Shown here: piece by piece, positions 1 through 10,059 of the stretch
How the letters are laid out: every line of letters starts with the position of its first letter
Position numbering within the stretch: position 1 is the first letter of the stretch
From: Pelatocladus maniniholoensis HA4357-MV3
GTDB lineage: Bacteria > Cyanobacteriota > Cyanobacteriia > Cyanobacteriales > Nostocaceae
Reading direction: 5' to 3'
DNA length: 64,000 bases
NCBI GenBank assembly: GCA_019359115.1
Contig: JAHHHW010000055.1
Coordinates: forward strand, 1-64,000
Program-made: the position numbers and the translations under genes
Notes under the pieces: model-generated
The model's database searches: none
Told to the model about the DNA's origin: nothing
Seen by the model: the letters and a program-made list of their open reading frames with translations, nothing else

Positions 1-176
1 GTATCTTCCCGCTCTAAACTATCAGTAACTGTATCAAACCCTGATTTTAATGTTGAAACAGAATCTGCAAGGACTGGTCTCAAATCCTTGCATGTATTGG
101 CTTGTGAGTTTTCGGATGGGTCTAATGTTTCAGTGTCAATCTGACGATCTAGAAAGGCTGCTTGGTAATCTTCCAT
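1..176 (-). CDS. N-terminus of an unidentified protein, cut by the window edge
   Basis: An open frame starts at the ATG at 176 and runs 58 codons without a stop off the left edge. The translation begins MEDYQAAFLDRQ and is acidic, polar and rich in Asp, Ser, Thr and Glu, with no hydrophobic segment. Codon choice looks like that of neighbouring genes. It lies downstream of the terminator that follows atpC, so it is probably a separate unit. I do not recognise the family; only the first part is visible and the start is inferred from the only ATG in frame. Confidence 0.45.
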   Translation of the reverse strand, partial: MEDYQAAFLDRQIDTETLDPSENSQANTCKDLRPVLADSVSTLKSGFDTVTDSLERED

Positions 177-298
177 ACTCAAATAAAAATGGCTTTGATT
201 CTTATAGGTATTATGAAATAAGAACCACAGCCATTTAGAATCAGAGTAAAAATTTTACATTGAGCTTACATTAATTATTATAAAATTTAATACTTACT

Positions 299-331
299 AA
301 AAACCCGGTCTCTTCTAGAAACCGGGTTTTT
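299..331 (-). terminator. Intrinsic terminator after atpC
   Basis: The arms AAACCCGGT (301-309) and ACCGGGTTT (321-329) form a strong stem. It is flanked by A-runs and T-runs on both sides, so it could act on both strands. It lies three bases beyond the atpC stop codon. Confidence 0.85.
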
Positions 332-333
332 AA

Positions 334-747
334 TTATACCATACCACCAGCAGCTTGAAAACGAGCGCGGGCGCGTTTAAAGGCTTGGTTAGCTTGGATT
401 TGAGCTTGGCGATCGCCTTCTTTAACTTGACCTAAGCGGGTTTGTGCATCGTTAAAAGCAGCACGAGCTTCCTCAAGGTCAATTTTGTCGCCACGTTCTG
501 CACCATTGACCAGAATGGTCACTTCATCTTCTTCAACTTCGGCAAATCCACCGAGAAGAGCAATGGGTGTCCAGCCTTGATTTTTACTAGGACGTACTCG
601 CATTACACCAGTATCCAAGGCAGTTAATAATGGTGCGTGTCCGGTGAGGATACCTAGCTGACCAGTGGTGCTGGGCAAAATTACTTCTTCAGCAGGAGCA
701 TCCCAGATTGTTTTGTCTGGGGAAATTACACGAACGGTTAATGGCAT
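334..747 (-). CDS. atpC: ATP synthase F1 subunit epsilon
   Basis: The 137-residue product is the epsilon subunit of F1, part of the central rotor stalk, which couples rotation to catalysis and inhibits ATP hydrolysis. The N-terminal beta-sandwich (about 1-85) carries the family signatures [16 protein letters not shown] and [14 protein letters not shown]. The C-terminal part is the two-helix domain rich in Ala, Arg and Gln. Length is normal for cyanobacteria. It follows atpD with a 106-bp gap and is closed by a strong terminator. This is the usual cyanobacterial arrangement in which beta and epsilon are separate from the main atp cluster. Confidence 0.97.
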   Translation of the reverse strand: MPLTVRVISPDKTIWDAPAEEVILPSTTGQLGILTGHAPLLTALDTGVMRVRPSKNQGWTPIALLGGFAEVEEDEVTILVNGAERGDKIDLEEARAAFNDAQTRLGQVKEGDRQAQIQANQAFKRARARFQAAGGMV

Positions 748-853
748 ATGTTCAGTTATCAGTTATCAGTTATCAGTTATCTGTCATGAACTATCAGCGA
801 ACAGTTATCAAGATGAGAGTGACAACTGTTCACTGATAACTGTTCACTGAAGA
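748..853. repeat. Heptamer repeat in the atpD-atpC gap
   Basis: Four perfect tandem copies of CAGTTAT occupy 753-780. They are followed by scattered degenerate copies and the inverted form (AACTGATAAC, ACTGTTCACTG) up to 850. This matches the short tandemly repeated heptamer class known from heterocystous cyanobacteria. The mixed orientations could fold into a hairpin in the atpD-atpC transcript. A related repeat occurs near 60180-60250. Confidence 0.7.
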
Positions 854-2604
<1,751 letters not shown>

Positions 2605-3387
2605 TTATTCGGTGAGAACGTTGGGAACCTCGGTATTTGTGGCTTGAAAAAATTCTTTTTTCTCAAAACCAAAAGTATTAGCAACCAGTGAGTTGGGAAA
2701 ACTTTGAACTTTTTGATTATATGTTTGCACCGCTTGGTTGTAGCGCATCCGCTCGACAGCGAGGCGATTTTCAGTACCCGTTAACTCGTACTGAAGATTG
2801 GTAAATAATTGGCTTGATTGCAATTGGGGATTAGCAACTGCATAATCACCGAAACGATCAATTGCTTGATTGATTTGTACTGTTGCAGCAGCTTTTTGAT
2901 TAGGAGTAGTTGCTTGTAAATAAGCCTGACGCGATCGCACCAATAAAGAGACTAACTCTTTTTCCTGTTTAGCATAGGCTTTTGTCACATTCACAAGGTT
3001 GGGAATTAGATCAGCACGTCGTTGAAGTTGATTTTCGACTTGCGCCCAAGCTGCATCAACTTTAGTGTTACTGCTTTGAAGTGAGTTGTAAGTCCAGCCA
3101 TACCAAATAGTCAATGCTGCTACTATTCCCGCACCAGCTAGCAATAGTCTTTGGCGCAGATGCACTAATCGCTTTTGTTCTTCTTGCTGCTTTTTATGCT
3201 TTGCTTGCACATCTTGGATAGCTTGCTCAATAAACTCGGCGGGAATATCAGCTTCCTTTCCTGCTGCTACCAATTCTGAAACCGAATAAGTTTGGGTGTG
3301 ATTGGCGTAGTAACGCGAGGCTAACTCTAGCACCTCCGGCGCAATTTCTTCAGGAATTTTCTTCTGTGGATTGTTCATATTATTCAC
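2605..3387 (-). CDS. LemA family membrane protein
   Basis: The 260-residue protein has a helical N-terminal region (1-80), one membrane segment at about 81-98 (LLLAGAGIVAALTIWYGW), then the LemA core. The core signature is present: NTKVDAAWAQVENQLQRRADLIPNLVNV followed by KAYAKQEKELVSLLVRSR. LemA proteins are helical membrane proteins that often sit beside TPM-domain proteins; their role is unclear, with suggested links to membrane stress. The upstream TPM gene overlaps it: its TGA lies inside the GTG start at 3387 (GTGA), so the two are translationally coupled. An ATG three codons further in is the alternative start. Confidence 0.9.
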   Translation of the reverse strand: MNNMNNPQKKIPEEIAPEVLELASRYYANHTQTYSVSELVAAGKEADIPAEFIEQAIQDVQAKHKKQQEEQKRLVHLRQRLLLAGAGIVAALTIWYGWTYNSLQSSNTKVDAAWAQVENQLQRRADLIPNLVNVTKAYAKQEKELVSLLVRSRQAYLQATTPNQKAAATVQINQAIDRFGDYAVANPQLQSSQLFTNLQYELTGTENRLAVERMRYNQAVQTYNQKVQSFPNSLVANTFGFEKKEFFQATNTEVPNVLTE

Positions 3388-4610
3388 CAGTTACCACCAG
3401 CACCACCACCGCCGCTACTTCCACCACCAAAGCTACCACCACCACCGCCACTGTAATTACCACCACCATAATTAGTGGGAGGAGGGGGTGGAGGAGGGGG
3501 TGGTAAGCGAGGAATTATTTCCTCTTTTTCGTAGCGATAAGCACAACTATGGCAGTCATCGATAATTAGTCGTTTGCCAGAATTATATTCTGTAGCTGGT
3601 CTAACAGTCGTTTGAGTACGGGTGACAGTCAACTCTTGACAATGAGGACATTTCTGAAATCGAGATGAATGAGATTCTTGGGCAACAATATGGAAGCCAT
3701 TACCAGTTAGTTTATGGCTACAATTGCCACATCTCCAACCTTCAAATTTGACACTACCAAGTTTTTGTGCTGTTTTTTCTGGTTTGCTGAGAAAGGAATC
3801 AACTGTAGTTGCGTCTACTTTTGCCATCGGTTGTTGGCAATCAGCACACAAAAAAATGTAATTTCCCTTACTTTTGCGTGTACGTCCTTCTGGTGCAATT
3901 AAGATTTTCCGAGGAATTACCAGAAAAACCCCTGTTCCGACTACCAGTACCATCATTCCACCAATGGCAAGTATTCCCCAAGGAGTATTGCCATCAGAAT
4001 TTGCTTGTGCATTCGGCGAAGTTTTCTGATTGGGAGTTACGATCTGATTTGGAGTTGTTGTCTGATTCTCAGAGGATGTTCGCTCAGAGTTTAAAACGAC
4101 TAGTAGCGCTTTTGTTCCCGCCAGTGTTCCACCTTGAAAATCCCCCTTTTTAAATTGTGGGATGATTTGGGTATCGATAATATTGCCGACTTTAGCATCA
4201 GGCAAAATTGCTTCAATACCATAACCAGTCTCAATTTCCACGCGGCGATCGCCTACTGAAATCAAAAACAAAACACCATTGTCTTGTCCTTTCTTGCCGA
4301 TTCCCCAATTGTTAAACAGTTCTGTGGCAAATTTTTTGGGAGTACTTGCAGGTGCAGTTTCTTTCACTGTCACCACTGCCATTTCCGTGCCATTTTTCGC
4401 CTCTAATTCCGAAATCATCTGATTGATTTGGATTTCTGTGCGATCGCTGAGAATCCCTGCCATATCAGTTACCCAACCACCATTTTTCTGTCGAGGATTA
4501 GGGACTTCTTGGACAGTTATAGCCAGACTAGAAAGCGGAGAAACAAGTATGGCAGAGGAAAATAAACTCACCGAGAAAATGCGTTTTGATTTGAGAAAAT
4601 TTAATTTCAT
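3384..4610 (-). CDS. TPM (YgcG-type) domain protein with zinc-ribbon-like cysteines and Gly-rich tail
   Basis: The 408-residue protein starts with a signal peptide (about 1-30), followed by a TPM domain (about 45-175, including GWVTDMAGILSD and NNWGIGKKGQDNGVLFLIS). A membrane segment lies at about 210-232. The C-terminal part has four Cys pairs (CADC, CGNC, CPHC, CHSC) like zinc ribbons. It ends in a proline run and a Gly/Ser-rich tail. TPM proteins have been linked to photosystem II repair in plants and membrane biology in bacteria; the zinc-ribbon part suggests a cytoplasmic or stromal metal-binding module. The gene overlaps lemA by four bases, supporting a joint function. Confidence 0.85.
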   Translation of the reverse strand: MKLNFLKSKRIFSVSLFSSAILVSPLSSLAITVQEVPNPRQKNGGWVTDMAGILSDRTEIQINQMISELEAKNGTEMAVVTVKETAPASTPKKFATELFNNWGIGKKGQDNGVLFLISVGDRRVEIETGYGIEAILPDAKVGNIIDTQIIPQFKKGDFQGGTLAGTKALLVVLNSERTSSENQTTTPNQIVTPNQKTSPNAQANSDGNTPWGILAIGGMMVLVVGTGVFLVIPRKILIAPEGRTRKSKGNYIFLCADCQQPMAKVDATTVDSFLSKPEKTAQKLGSVKFEGWRCGNCSHKLTGNGFHIVAQESHSSRFQKCPHCQELTVTRTQTTVRPATEYNSGKRLIIDDCHSCAYRYEKEEIIPRLPPPPPPPPPTNYGGGNYSGGGGGSFGGGSSGGGGAGGNW

Positions 4611-4780
4611 TGCTTTAGTCTCCAGCAGAAAAATTTCTGGAGTAAGTGTAAAATCAACTTCTGTTATGGGTTGGTTCTATTGAACATTCTTTCTGAAAAT
4701 AATAATTATTAATTATCTGACTAACTAATTAAATAATTTGTTTCAAAATACTTCTACTTCTATTTTACGTCTAAATAGGT

Positions 4781-4810
4781 GGTGCGTTAGGCGTTCCACC
4801 ATAACGCACC
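4781..4810. repeat. Inverted repeat GGTGCGTTA / TAACGCACC
   Basis: The arms at 4781-4789 and 4802-4810 are perfect complements around a 12-base loop. It lies 20 bases downstream of the MDR gene end (minus strand). There is no T-run, so this looks like a short dispersed cyanobacterial palindrome rather than a classic terminator. Confidence 0.6.
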
Positions 4811-4831
4811 CTATTGAATAACTGGTCACTT

Positions 4832-5776
4832 TTAGATTACAGCGATCGCAATTTTCCCTACAGCATGTTCACTTTCGCTATAAGTATGAGCTGCGGCTAA
4901 TTCTTGGAGGGAATAGGTGCGATCAATCACAATACGGAGTTTACCCGCTTCTATCAATTCTTTCAGATAAATTAAATCTTGAGCTTTGGGCGATTCCAGC
5001 ACCAATTTGGCTTTTTTCCCAGGAATAATCATTGTCACAATTCCCGGTAGAATATTTTCCGGGGTGGGTAGCGTAGTAAGGTAAATTCCGTTAGGCTTTA
5101 GTACTTTTTTGCAATCAAAAAAAGACTGCTTTCCAACTGCATCAAAAATAATATCGTATTGCACTGGATCTTGAGTAAAATCTTGCTGCGTGTAATCAAT
5201 GACGCGATCTGCTCCTAAAGATTTGACAAACTCTAGATTTTTCGTACTGCAAACACCACTCACTTCTGCACCCAGTATCTTGGCAATTTGTACCGCGAAA
5301 ATACCCACACCACCAGAAGCACCATTGATTAAAACAGCTTGTCCTGGTTTAATGTTGCCTTGATCTCGCAGTCCTTGTAAAGCAGTCAGTCCAGCGATGG
5401 GTACAGAAGCTGCTTCTGCATAGCTGATGTTTGTGGGTTTGAGAGCAGTACAATTTTCTGGAACTGCTACAAACTCTGCGTAAGCACCTCCATTTGGTGG
5501 TTTTAGAGTGCCATAGATTGAATCTCCTATTGTGAAGCGTGTGACATTAGAACCAACTTCCACGACTTCACCTGCTAAATCAAATCCCAGAATCATTGGG
5601 AATTTATTACCTGTCACAATTTTCAACATTCCCTTGCGAATTTTCCAATCAGCAGGATTAATACAACTGGCGTGAACTTTCACAAGTAATTCGTCAGCCT
5701 TGATTGTTGGTGGTGCTACATCTTCATATTGCAACACATCAGCAGAACCATACCGATGAATGACAACTGCTTTCAT
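4832..5776 (-). CDS. Zinc-independent MDR-family NADP-dependent oxidoreductase
   Basis: The 314-residue protein belongs to the quinone-oxidoreductase branch of the medium-chain dehydrogenase/reductase family. The GroES-like N-terminal half contains LVKVHASCINPADWKIRKG and GFDLAGEVVEVG. The nucleotide-binding motif NGASGGVGIFAVQ is at about 151-163. The Cys/His ligands of zinc alcohol dehydrogenases are absent, so reduction of a quinone or enone by NADPH is the likely reaction. The substrate cannot be deduced. It is a single gene with its own upstream region. Confidence 0.88.
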   Translation of the reverse strand: MKAVVIHRYGSADVLQYEDVAPPTIKADELLVKVHASCINPADWKIRKGMLKIVTGNKFPMILGFDLAGEVVEVGSNVTRFTIGDSIYGTLKPPNGGAYAEFVAVPENCTALKPTNISYAEAASVPIAGLTALQGLRDQGNIKPGQAVLINGASGGVGIFAVQIAKILGAEVSGVCSTKNLEFVKSLGADRVIDYTQQDFTQDPVQYDIIFDAVGKQSFFDCKKVLKPNGIYLTTLPTPENILPGIVTMIIPGKKAKLVLESPKAQDLIYLKELIEAGKLRIVIDRTYSLQELAAAHTYSESEHAVGKIAIAVI

Positions 5777-5941
5777 CCTCTTTCTCCCGGTATGCTAATT
5801 ATGAATTGACTGAATTCAGTCTAGTTAATTATTTTTCAGTCAAACAACTTCCTTTAGAGAGGGAATGAGAGGGAGCTTTTGGTAATCGGTAATCGGTAAT
5901 TGGTGATACTTGGTTATTTTTTGACCATGCTCAATACCTAA

Positions 5942-6076
5942 TTACCAAAAAACAAGGCTATTCGATATTGGATGGATGCACCAAAAGAAGCAAAAATTAA
6001 TCAGATTGCTTTGAATAATTACTCTACAGCACTGCGTAAAGAGTTTAAGTTTGTAGAAGAATCAAGAGTTTCCTGA
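5942..6076 (+). pseudogene. C-terminal remnant of an unidentified gene
   Basis: An open frame without a plausible start runs from just after a TAA at 5939 to a TGA at 6074. Its translation reads like genuine protein (KAIRYWMDAPKEAKINQIALNNY, then STALRKEFKFVEES). The preceding bases 5877-5910 are a GGTAATC repeat, so an ancestral gene may have been cut there. I cannot name the family. Confidence 0.35.
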
Positions 6077-6110
6077 ATCAACTGATAAGTTCATAAACCA
6101 AACTGGATTC

Positions 6111-7235
6111 TTAGAGTGTCACAGGTGATTCTACATAGATAGTGGGTTCTTGCATCGTAAATTTAATTCCATAATTGAGAAGGTATTTAGTAATTTTATT
6201 ATTCGCTAATTCTAATAACCGCTTTCTGAGTTGAATTGAATTTTCACTCGAACCCAATATAAAAAATGTTACCCTAGCATGAGTTATCTGATTTTCCGAA
6301 TCATCTGTCAAAGTAATATTAGTACTTCCTGGGTCAATTCCAAATAAGGAATTAGTACTTTCAGTAATAACTTGCTGCACCAATGCTTTTTCTCGCTCTT
6401 CTAAAAGCTTCTGAAATTCGATGTACAGCAAGACCATTACTTTCTTGCCTCTAGTAACGTTTTCAATTTCTAAATTCGCCAAAATAGAATTTGGTACAAT
6501 AAAAAGAGTACTTTTTGCTGCTGTACGAATCTTGGTAGAGCGTAAACCTATCGATTCAACACGACCAAATAAACCTTCTGAAATTTGTTGAGAACGTTGT
6601 AAACGAATATATTCTCCGGGAACAAAGGGGCGATCTAAGTACAATACGATAGTTCCCAACAGTTGCTCTAAAGTTTTTTGAGCAGCAAAAGCAAATGCAA
6701 CCCCTGCAATTCCTAAGCCAGTTACCAAGCCAATTAAATCGAATCTATTTTTAGCAAAAGCTAGCACAGCAAAGAAGCCAATAATTACATTTGCTAAAGT
6801 TTCAAATACTAATAGTAGCTCATCAACTTCCCGACCAAACTTGCGGAGTAAATCTATTCCATAAACCAGGATAAATTGGCGAAATAAACGGGAAGCTAAC
6901 CAAGCAATACTAATAATGACTGCCAAGTCAATAAAAGGTTTAATAAAATTAAATACTAGTTGATACTCTTTAATCCAATTTAATGAAAAAGAGACTAATA
7001 TGAAGGTTCCTGCAATTTTAACTAAGTTTCTAATCGGATGAATTAATTTTTCATAAATTGTCGTTAATTGTTGCGGGAAGAATTGCCGCAGAAACAACCT
7101 GATAAATAAAGGTGTATATCTTCCTACTACAAAAGACAAAAGTATAAAGAATAGAAATATCCCGATTTGAATAAATACAGGTTGAGCGATTTCTCCAAGC
7201 TGAATAATACTGTTAACAGTTTCCGAAATTTTCAT
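6111..7235 (-). CDS. MscS-family mechanosensitive ion channel (second of two)
   Basis: The protein (374 residues from the ATG at 7235) has about four membrane segments, then the MscS pore and beta domain. The signature is GLGIAGVAFAFAAQKTLEQLLGTIVLYLDRPF, followed by GRVESIGLRSTKIRTAAKSTLFIVPNS. Family members open under membrane tension and release solutes on osmotic downshock. I chose the internal Met (MKISETV) because the longer frame from 7295 would overlap the upstream channel gene by 50 bases. The upstream gene is a paralogue, indicating tandem duplication and probably one operon. Confidence 0.88.
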   Translation of the reverse strand: MKISETVNSIIQLGEIAQPVFIQIGIFLFFILLSFVVGRYTPLFIRLFLRQFFPQQLTTIYEKLIHPIRNLVKIAGTFILVSFSLNWIKEYQLVFNFIKPFIDLAVIISIAWLASRLFRQFILVYGIDLLRKFGREVDELLLVFETLANVIIGFFAVLAFAKNRFDLIGLVTGLGIAGVAFAFAAQKTLEQLLGTIVLYLDRPFVPGEYIRLQRSQQISEGLFGRVESIGLRSTKIRTAAKSTLFIVPNSILANLEIENVTRGKKVMVLLYIEFQKLLEEREKALVQQVITESTNSLFGIDPGSTNITLTDDSENQITHARVTFFILGSSENSIQLRKRLLELANNKITKYLLNYGIKFTMQEPTIYVESPVTL

Positions 7236-7245
7236 AGAATAGGTT

Positions 7246-8400
7246 TTAAATTGTAATAGGAGAATCAACATAAACAGTTGGTTCTTCAATATCAAATTCT
7301 ATACCATATTCTTGCAATCGTCGGGTAATACTCTGACTAGCAATATCAAGAAGTTGACGTCGTAATCCCATTGAAACTTCACCAGAACCTAAGATAAAAA
7401 AGGTAATCTGTGCTTGTGTTCTTTCTGCTGTTTGTAGATTTGATGGTAAATCTCTAAAACTCACATCAGTACTGCGGGTATCAATTCCAAATATATCAAC
7501 GGTACTTTCAAGGATAACCTGTCGAATCAAAGCTCGTTCTTCATTCTTGACAGCACGATAGAAGTTTAAATAAGTAATTGCCATTACTTTTTTAGCACCC
7601 GTAAAATTTTCAATATTAACTTGGGTGAGTGAACTATTAGGAACAATCATCAGTGTTCCTTTACCGGAAGTCCGAATTTTGGTAGAGCGTAAACCCACTG
7701 ATTCAACTCGACCAAAAGTTCCATCTGGTAAGCCAATATAATCATCAATCACAAACGGACGATCAAGATAAATAACAATACCACCTAATACCTGTTCTAA
7801 TATCTTCTGAGCAGCAAAAGCTATTGCTAAACCACCAATTCCTAAACTTGCTACTAATCCAAAAAGATTGATTTGATGAGTTTGAGCAAAAAGCAGCGTC
7901 GCTACAACTACAATAGTTACATTCGCAAGTAACTTAGTCAGAATTAATAACTCACTATTAACTTTGCGACCGCTTTTGATTGCTGCATCTAACAGATAAA
8001 AATCAAAAAATTGCTTGAAAAGTTGAGAAGCTAACCAACTACCAGTAATTGTTAAAGCTAATCCCACTGGAATTTCGAGCAACCTAGACCAATTAGATTC
8101 TGGTAATAAAATAGCAAATATATCAGCAGCTAAAAGAGCAAAGATAATCCCTAGCCATTCCTCATAAGGCTTCAAAATTTTTTGATAAGCACTTCTTTCA
8201 CGTAGAGAAATCAAACGATTCAGTAGCGGTTGTTTCACAATCACGCTATGCAAACCCGACATAGAGAAAAATAAGCCACCAGTGAGAAAAGACAATAGTA
8301 CAACTGTGCCAATTTGTAATCTACTATCACTATTTAAGACTTCAAGCAAAGAATCTAACACTAGTAAACTCCATTTTTCGGCTGAGATAAACCATAACAT
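7246..8400 (-). CDS. MscS-family mechanosensitive ion channel (first of two)
   Basis: The 384-residue protein has hydrophobic segments in its first half and the MscS core at about 190-260. The core reads GLGIGGLAIAFAAQKILEQVLGG, YLDRPFVIDDYIGLPDGTFG and VESVGLRSTKIRT. It is clearly paralogous to the next gene downstream and is separated from it by 10 bases. Both sit in the membrane and probably act in osmotic adaptation. They end with the similar motifs EPTVYVDSPITI and EPTIYVESPVTL. Confidence 0.9.
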   Translation of the reverse strand: MLWFISAEKWSLLVLDSLLEVLNSDSRLQIGTVVLLSFLTGGLFFSMSGLHSVIVKQPLLNRLISLRERSAYQKILKPYEEWLGIIFALLAADIFAILLPESNWSRLLEIPVGLALTITGSWLASQLFKQFFDFYLLDAAIKSGRKVNSELLILTKLLANVTIVVVATLLFAQTHQINLFGLVASLGIGGLAIAFAAQKILEQVLGGIVIYLDRPFVIDDYIGLPDGTFGRVESVGLRSTKIRTSGKGTLMIVPNSSLTQVNIENFTGAKKVMAITYLNFYRAVKNEERALIRQVILESTVDIFGIDTRSTDVSFRDLPSNLQTAERTQAQITFFILGSGEVSMGLRRQLLDIASQSITRRLQEYGIEFDIEEPTVYVDSPITI

Positions 8401-8459
8401 CTCACTATAATTGATCTAAATATTCGGGTTTGCGATCGCTCTTTTTTGGGAAATGAACC

Positions 8460-8876
8460 CTAAATACGCTCTAAAATCAAGTGGATTCCCACAGCTTTCC
8501 CCATTGCACATATCCGTTGACAGGTCGATTCAAATAAGGATTTCTGCTCTTTTTCTCCACTCAAATCAGTACTATTACTGAAAACTATAGCAATGCGATG
8601 TATTGGTTCAGACCCTATTTGGTTGTAGTTATCAACATTCAAGACATTCGCACTTTTAAGCCTTGTATAACGCTGATTCATTTCATTTTCTAACAGATAA
8701 ATAGCTGAGAGGGCTGAACCTACATCTCGGAAATTTGGACGCCACAACCAAGGAGCATCTCTCCCAAATTTTGGCAGAGGATTATAATTATTTTGGCTAT
8801 TTTTTACCATGAGAGCATTTATCATTAAGCTAAAACTGTACACACACCGAAGAAGAATGATTTCTTCCTGAACCAT
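8460..8876 (-). pseudogene. Degenerate fragment resembling an FtsK/SpoIIIE ATPase
   Basis: The 138-residue frame aligns by eye with the middle of FtsK/HerA-like DNA translocases. The stretch ALSAIYLLENEMNQRYTRL matches the 'W-x-x-x-EMERRY' region, NVLNVDNYNQ matches 'VRNIxGYN', and AMGKAVGIHLILERI matches 'ARAVGIHLILATQRP'. The Walker B stretch, normally a hydrophobic run with DE, is degraded to HRIAIVFSNSTDL, and the Walker A region is missing. The protein stops right where the core would continue. I read it as a decaying remnant, or a repurposed fragment; the start is uncertain. Confidence 0.5.
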
Positions 8877-9180
8877 TCATGATCTGCAACAACTAGCAAC
8901 TAGTACAACAAGACAGGCGGCAGAAGGTTGATACAGTAAGCATTTTGTCTATTTTGTAGATGCGGAGCTACGCAGAGGTGCAGGGTATATTAGTTTAGCT
9001 TCCGCCGTTACGTACTGGTTATATTGTGATGTTGAGTTTAAGCTGCTTAATTGCTACTAATTTGAGGATATCTCTAAAAAGTGGAAAACTGGTGGAGTTA
9101 ATCACTAAATATTGCCAAAATACTTATGTTGCAAAAACAAGTGTAATTTCTTCCAAAATTTGTGGACATTTACAGCACGA
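8877..9180. other. Gap without recognised features
   Basis: These 304 bases hold no convincing frame. There is a short direct repeat (AACTAGCAACTAGTAC near 8889-8904). The bases upstream of the FtsK-like fragment may carry its remnants, but I could not read any protein similarity there. Confidence 0.4.
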
Positions 9181-10056
9181 TTACGCGTAACGCCTTTTTT
9201 TGAACAACCACAACAATAATGTACCAAAACCAAAAATATTCACCACTGACAACACCAATCCTCCCAGTACCGGAACCAAACCGATTAAAGCTAAAATCAG
9301 CACACCAATGAGAAATTGTTGCGTGGGCGATCGCTCTGTTCTAGTCAAAATTCTTTGTCCAACCCAAAGAGCAACACCGAGAGTTCCCAGTATAACTGTA
9401 ACGGCAACTACCAATCCAACTAGGGGTAACAACGGTATTCCAATCAAGCTCACTGCTAGCAGAATGATTAGCACAATCACAGCAAACAAGCCGCCTAAAC
9501 CCCACAATCCACTTTGCAGAGGATATTGATTGACAGTCGCAGCTAAATTGAGCAAAAAATTTGGTCGCCAAAGTAAAATTAAAATACCAATAATAGTTCC
9601 TATTAGAACGTTGAGAAGATGAAAAGCGCTATTTAATAGATAGCGAACAAGAAAGCTACTAATTCCCCTTTTCCTACCATACATCCCCCATCTACCATTC
9701 TCTAAGATTGTGCTTGAAGCACCGCCAATAGTAGCTCCTGGCTCTGTGATAATTTCTCCTCCCACTGCATAGACATCTCCGTCAACACGAGCATTTTTTT
9801 CTAAAATCACATCTCCGTCAATCGCGATCGCAGTTTCGGTGACTCGCGCTCCCTGTTCAATCGTGACATCACCGCCAATAGCGTGAGCATTTTCCACAAC
9901 CTGATTAGGAGCAATTGTCACATCACCCCCAACCCGGATGATATTAGTATTATTAATGTTGATATTAGTTTGTGCTAAAGCCGTTGTTGAGATCACAATT
10001 GCACTTAAAAATGCAACGAATGCCAAAAAAAATGAGTTTTTTTTTATACTTTCCAT
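9181..10056 (-). CDS. Exported bactofilin-like beta-helix protein with membrane domain
   Basis: The 291-residue protein has a signal peptide (about 1-28). A short-period repeat follows at about 38-112 with motifs GGDVTIAPNQ, IGGDVTIEQGA, IDGDVILEKNARV and VGGEIITEPGA, typical of a small left-handed beta-helix as in polymer-forming (bactofilin-like) proteins. Three or four membrane helices occupy 140-285, ending in a basic tail. A structural role at the envelope is an inference. It lies three bases after the DUF389 gene on the same strand, so the two are probably co-transcribed. Confidence 0.7.
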   Translation of the reverse strand: MESIKKNSFFLAFVAFLSAIVISTTALAQTNININNTNIIRVGGDVTIAPNQVVENAHAIGGDVTIEQGARVTETAIAIDGDVILEKNARVDGDVYAVGGEIITEPGATIGGASSTILENGRWGMYGRKRGISSFLVRYLLNSAFHLLNVLIGTIIGILILLWRPNFLLNLAATVNQYPLQSGLWGLGGLFAVIVLIILLAVSLIGIPLLPLVGLVVAVTVILGTLGVALWVGQRILTRTERSPTQQFLIGVLILALIGLVPVLGGLVLSVVNIFGFGTLLLWLFKKRRYA

Positions 10057-10059
10057 GTC

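Noticed and set aside
50-238. 62-residue plus-strand frame at the left end
   Set aside because: It is the reverse of the more protein-like minus-strand partial gene, and it lacks a ribosome-binding site.
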